Positions 6,486-9,684 of a stretch of 9,684 bases of DNA are shown piece by piece (the first letter of the stretch is position 1; each line of letters begins with the position of its first letter). The DNA is from Leptospiraceae bacterium (GTDB lineage Bacteria > Spirochaetota > Leptospiria > Leptospirales > Leptonemataceae), in assembly GCA_020440935.1 (NCBI GenBank), contig JAGRNC010000077.1:1-9684 (forward strand). The letters run 5' to 3'. Both the position numbers and the translations under genes were made by a program. The notes below the pieces were generated by a model. That model had not been told where the DNA came from and did no database searches. It saw only the letters and a program-made list of their open reading frames with translations.

Positions 6486-9311
6486 TTATTTCCAGAAATT
6501 GCGGTACGCAAACGAAGAAGCTGTTCGATCGGAGGGATCTTCGCGCAGTACTTCTTCAAAGAGCCAGAAGGCTTCATCCCTTCGATTGGCAAAGAATTCC
6601 TCTACTCCTTTCTCAAATTCCGTACGGGTTTTTTCGCGCAGAGGGTTGAGATAATCGCCGGGTCGATACAGTTCATAATAGGTCTTTCGATCTTCGCCAG
6701 TGCCCAGCACCATCACCTTTCTTCGCAACGCATCGGCGGGGACTTCCACGCTTTCCTCAATCAGGAAAGGCACCGATAGCCATTGTTGCCAGCGGTAAAT
6801 CTCCTTCAGTAATTTTGAATCGTCGCTACGAACCACAGATACAAAGTGCTGCGCAGCCGCTCTTCCGCGATGACCCAGGGCCTGCTGGTACACGAGAGCA
6901 GAATCCTGGAAATCATAGGCTTTTTGCATACACTCTCTGCGGTCCATCAGCAGAATAATGAATCCCTCGGAATCCGGGCCATGGTAGAGCCTTCCCGCAT
7001 CAGCCTGCTGCGAGCCGTAAAACCTGGCATAATTGTTCAGATCCGTTCCATCGGAGCTCCAGGGCGGATGAAAAGAAACGAGTTGATCGCCTTCATCCAT
7101 GCGCGGACTTGCCCAGGAAAGAAAGGATTCCAGCTTTTCGGGCGCTTGCGCTTTCTCCTCGGCGGCGGGCGGCGTCCGCGAAGGAAGGGTGAATAGAAAT
7201 CTGGTTCCCAGATCCGATTCGCTAGCCAGAGTAATCTTTCCGCCCAGCGCCTCTATCCAGAGTCTGCAAAGCGCAAGTCCGGTGCCCGCACCCGGATTAT
7301 CCACAATGGCGGCAAAAAAGTCAAATGCGCTTACCGCTTCGCCCGGTTTCATCACTGTATCGCGCAGCGTAATCTGAAATGCAATCCAGCGGCCCTGGTC
7401 CTGTATTTCCAGATCGAATCTTCCCTGCTTTTGCCGGTTTACACAATAATAGAAGAGATTAACAAAGATAGCCTCGAGAAAAACAGGATCCACATGCAAA
7501 TGCAGATTTCGATTCGCCATAATCAGGTTCAAATCTACGTGCGTTAGACCGGCGATTTCCAGGGCCCTCTGAAAAGAAAAAGCAATGGCGGGCTCTACTG
7601 GTACCGAGGACGGAGCGGGCGGAATGCTCCCGGAGCGAATTAGAGAGAACTCATAGAAATCATTTACAAAAGAACGTAGTCGAAGCCCGGACTCAAGAAG
7701 AGTGTCCACCTCCCTGCGGAGAACGCCATCCGTAAAATGAGCACCCTGCAAGGCCTCGGCCACTCGAATCATCCCTTCCATCCGACTTCGGATATCCATG
7801 GCAGATCTGACATACAGATCGCGAGTAAGTTGCTGCAGGTCGCTTTCGGATTTGCTTCGGACTTTGAGCTCTCTGGCGATGGATTCCGCTTGCTGTTTGC
7901 TTTCGCCTATCTGTTCCAGAAGAAGATTCATGGCCCCGGAGATGAGCGCTATTTCATCCTTTCCTCGCGTTGGGATTCGAACAAAGAAGTTCTGCTTGAG
8001 TACATTGCGCGACCCGGTAACCAATTCGGAAAAACCATTCAAGAAGGAATGTCTGAATACGTAGATTAGCCCCAGAAGCGTTAGAATAACCAGCAAACCA
8101 GAAACCAAATAGATACGAAGTCGAATACGACCCAGGGCAGCAAATGCCTCATCTTCGTAAGCGGCAGCCCCCACTACCCAATCGATGCTCCAGCTCCCAT
8201 CCTTGCTGGTCCACTGGAACGGCCGGTAATGTGCAATCTTTTTGCGCGGGCTGGTTTCGCCTGGATTCTTCCACCAGTAATCGTACACCCCTTCGCCGGC
8301 CACGGCCAGGTCGCGCCCGATCTTTCTTTTGTGTATGGTTCGATCTCCATAGGATTCAATGGAGTCCGCATTCTGGAATCCCAGGTTCGGATGAATGACC
8401 GTGTAGATGGGTAGAGGCGGATCATTGTCGCGGAGCATAAATTCCAGGATATGATAGAATTGCTCCTCCGCTGTGCGACCGTACCGTTCCCTGTATTTTC
8501 GTTTTGCTTCTTCTGTCGATAATCCGGGTAGCCCCCTTTCCATCCTTTGCTCAATGGCAACGCGAGAATAGTCTTCGGGATAATGGGTGCCGGGCACCAG
8601 CCAGCCGGGAGTATAGGAAGTAATAACGTAAACATAGCCGTCGCCTGCCGCTTCGACGGTGACGGTCGATGGATCCCGCATCACTCGCAAACCGATTCGA
8701 TTTTCGAGCTCGTTTCGCCGGGACCGATCGGCTCGAAGATAATAGAGGAAAATCTTTTGCATCAATCGCGGTTCTGTAATCAGGACAGCTACGGTGTTAT
8801 CCTGGAAGCGCATCAGTCGTCCCACTACTTCACCACGATACGGCAGCCCCCGATAGGTTTTTCCGAAATCCGGATCGGTGGCATCGAATGTCAGCTTTTG
8901 CCCGGGAGCCGGAAAACCGTCCACTGGTTCCAGACCGTCTGTATCGTCCCAGCGGGCCACATCCCCGGCCTGGATGATGCCCGGGAGCAACGAGGAAACC
9001 AGTTCCAGTCGGTCCGATGGAACGGTAATTCGGATCTGGCTGATCTCTCCGGCAAGCTTTCGGATCAAGATATCCAGTGTATGGTCGTGATCCAATAGAC
9101 CTTCGTCGTATAGATTTAATGTGGAACGGAGCTCATTTGTGGCCAGGTGCGTACTATGCTTCAAGTCCTCGATGGTTCCCTGCACCAGAGCGTCCCGGGC
9201 CACGACGTATCCGTACTGAATCAAGAACAAGGAAAGTAAGACCAGACTTCCAATGATCGATACCAGTAGCTTGAAGCGTATACTACGATGGAAGGGAATG
9301 TCCCCCTTCAT
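6486..9311 (-). CDS. Cache-HAMP receptor with degenerate histidine-kinase core and cyclase-like C-terminus
   Basis: A 941-residue membrane signalling protein. TM1 is about 13-36, a large periplasmic region 37-395 ends in a Cache-type stretch (GVYDYWWKNPGE at 341-352, WVVGAAAYEDEA at 378-389), TM2 is 397-419 and HAMP about 420-472. The next part resembles a histidine kinase but is broken: the H-box site reads M505-DIRSRMEGMI with Met for His, the N box reads NLFYYCV (618-624) with Tyr for Asn, and no DxGxG G1 box is present, while the G2 end (GAGTGLALCRLWIEALGG, 674-691; GTRFLFTLP, 702-710) is kept. Residues about 740-885 look like a shrunken class III cyclase domain lacking its metal Asp residues, followed by a TPR-like helical pair (890-935). 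It is likely a sensor working by binding, not catalysis. The ATG at 9311 has AGGAAG nine bases upstream. Confidence 0.85.
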   Translation of the reverse strand: MKGDIPFHRSIRFKLLVSIIGSLVLLSLFLIQYGYVVARDALVQGTIEDLKHSTHLATNELRSTLNLYDEGLLDHDHTLDILIRKLAGEISQIRITVPSDRLELVSSLLPGIIQAGDVARWDDTDGLEPVDGFPAPGQKLTFDATDPDFGKTYRGLPYRGEVVGRLMRFQDNTVAVLITEPRLMQKIFLYYLRADRSRRNELENRIGLRVMRDPSTVTVEAAGDGYVYVITSYTPGWLVPGTHYPEDYSRVAIEQRMERGLPGLSTEEAKRKYRERYGRTAEEQFYHILEFMLRDNDPPLPIYTVIHPNLGFQNADSIESYGDRTIHKRKIGRDLAVAGEGVYDYWWKNPGETSPRKKIAHYRPFQWTSKDGSWSIDWVVGAAAYEDEAFAALGRIRLRIYLVSGLLVILTLLGLIYVFRHSFLNGFSELVTGSRNVLKQNFFVRIPTRGKDEIALISGAMNLLLEQIGESKQQAESIARELKVRSKSESDLQQLTRDLYVRSAMDIRSRMEGMIRVAEALQGAHFTDGVLRREVDTLLESGLRLRSFVNDFYEFSLIRSGSIPPAPSSVPVEPAIAFSFQRALEIAGLTHVDLNLIMANRNLHLHVDPVFLEAIFVNLFYYCVNRQKQGRFDLEIQDQGRWIAFQITLRDTVMKPGEAVSAFDFFAAIVDNPGAGTGLALCRLWIEALGGKITLASESDLGTRFLFTLPSRTPPAAEEKAQAPEKLESFLSWASPRMDEGDQLVSFHPPWSSDGTDLNNYARFYGSQQADAGRLYHGPDSEGFIILLMDRRECMQKAYDFQDSALVYQQALGHRGRAAAQHFVSVVRSDDSKLLKEIYRWQQWLSVPFLIEESVEVPADALRRKVMVLGTGEDRKTYYELYRPGDYLNPLREKTRTEFEKGVEEFFANRRDEAFWLFEEVLREDPSDRTASSFAYRNFWK

Positions 9312-9329
9312 GAGCCAATTCTTCCTTTT

Positions 9330-9341
9330 ATTCCCGGGAAT
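9330..9341. promoter_or_regulatory. Perfect 12-bp palindrome upstream of receptor gene
   Basis: ATTCCCGGGAAT reads identically on both strands and lies 18 bases before the receptor ATG, just ahead of its ribosome site. It could be an operator for a dimeric repressor or part of an RNA structure; its function is not shown by sequence alone. Confidence 0.35.
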
Positions 9342-9365
9342 CGGCCGTTAAAGGATAGACCGATT
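9339..9365 (-). terminator. Stem-loop in the mqnC-receptor gap
   Basis: On the minus strand AATCGGTC (9365-9358) can pair with GGCCGATT (9346-9339), giving an 8-bp stem with one G-U pair and an 11-base loop. It lies after mqnC and before the receptor gene. No T-run follows directly, so it may be a weak terminator or a leader structure. It shares three bases with the palindrome at 9330-9341, so the two foldings compete. Confidence 0.3.
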
Positions 9366-9459
9366 TGCAGTAGCAATGCGGGGATTATGGACGAGAGCCT
9401 GGTTCCTATGACCAGAATTGCAAACACATTTTGTGCAGGGCAGGAATGATTTGCCGTTC

Positions 9460-9684
9460 TCAGGCGGAGCGGCGCACAGCCTCGCCTTCCAGGTCCAGAT
9501 AGTTGTAGAGCAAATCCCTGCGGACCGGAACAAAGCCCGATTCCTGTAAGAATTTCCTGGCCTTCTCTTCCGATTTTATGCCGTAGCTTCGAAGAACGTT
9601 CTCTTCGATTACAATGGAAGAAATATCATCAGCACCGGAGTTCAAGGCCAGTTGACCCACGCCCTGCCCCAGCACCATCAGACT
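9460..9684 (-). CDS. mqnC: Cyclic dehypoxanthinyl futalosine synthase, C-terminal part (5' end outside window)
   Basis: Only the last 74 residues are in the window, entering in frame from the right edge. The stretch [20 protein letters not shown] matches the C-terminal barrel strand of the radical-SAM MqnC/MqnE/CofH group, where GA(N/D)D and EEN sit near the substrate; the IEENV form is more like MqnC than the EEKI form of MqnE. The end reads [18 protein letters not shown]. MqnC cyclises dehypoxanthinyl futalosine in the futalosine route to menaquinone, in the cytosol. The Fe-S-binding CxxxCxxC motif would be near the N-terminus, outside the window, so the radical-SAM assignment cannot be checked here. 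A 148-base gap with a hairpin separates it from the receptor gene downstream, so they are probably separate units. Confidence 0.75.
   Translation of the reverse strand, partial: SLMVLGQGVGQLALNSGADDISSIVIEENVLRSYGIKSEEKARKFLQESGFVPVRRDLLYNYLDLEGEAVRRSA

Noticed and set aside
8547..9098. A 183-codon plus-strand open frame
   Set aside because: It is antisense inside the receptor gene, whose protein sequence is clearly the meaningful one; no recognisable domain in the plus-strand product.

Overview
The window looks like a gene-dense chromosomal segment from a free-living bacterium of roughly 50% G+C. My best guess is a spirochaete of the Leptospirales type. That rests on family associations, not on a marker gene: a WG/KWG-repeat surface protein (KWG repeats were first named from Leptospira), a menaquinone futalosine-route MqnC tail, class III cyclase signalling proteins and a lipoprotein-like signal with an atypical lipobox. 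No rRNA, tRNA, transposase, integrase, phage gene or CRISPR array is visible.

Layout. Positions 1-834 (minus) hold a WG-repeat exported protein that runs off the left edge. Positions 900-1916 (plus) hold a YheT-type alpha/beta hydrolase. Its stop codon overlaps that of a convergent minus-strand run of three genes: a class III adenylate cyclase with a sensor-like N-terminus (4064-2982), a GNAT acetyltransferase starting in a TGATG stop-start overlap (2982-2377), and a small membrane protein made of two tandem TM2 domains (2302-1913). A MaoC-like hydratase (4170-4607, plus) is divergent from the cyclase. A DinB-fold protein (5149-4658, minus) is divergent from an exported TPM-domain protein with a Ser/Tyr/Gly tail (5265-6362, plus). 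A 941-residue membrane receptor (9311-6486, minus) follows. The C-terminal tail of mqnC enters from the right edge (9684-9460, minus).

How the genes work together. The only cluster with a clear shared expression argument is cyclase-GNAT-TM2: a cAMP-producing enzyme co-translated with an acetyltransferase and followed by a small membrane protein. The large receptor is the most unusual gene. It has a periplasmic Cache sensor, HAMP, a histidine-kinase-like core that has lost its phospho-acceptor His, N-box Asn and G1 box, and then what looks like a stripped-down class III cyclase domain with a helical tail. It therefore reads as a receptor built from two enzyme folds that both appear catalytically dead. 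The other genes (hydrolase, MaoC, DinB, TPM) look like ordinary single-gene units.

No gene-free stretch reaches 300 bases. The longest gaps are 9312-9459 (148 bases; a palindrome and a hairpin before the receptor gene) and 6363-6485 (123 bases; an inverted repeat between convergent genes).
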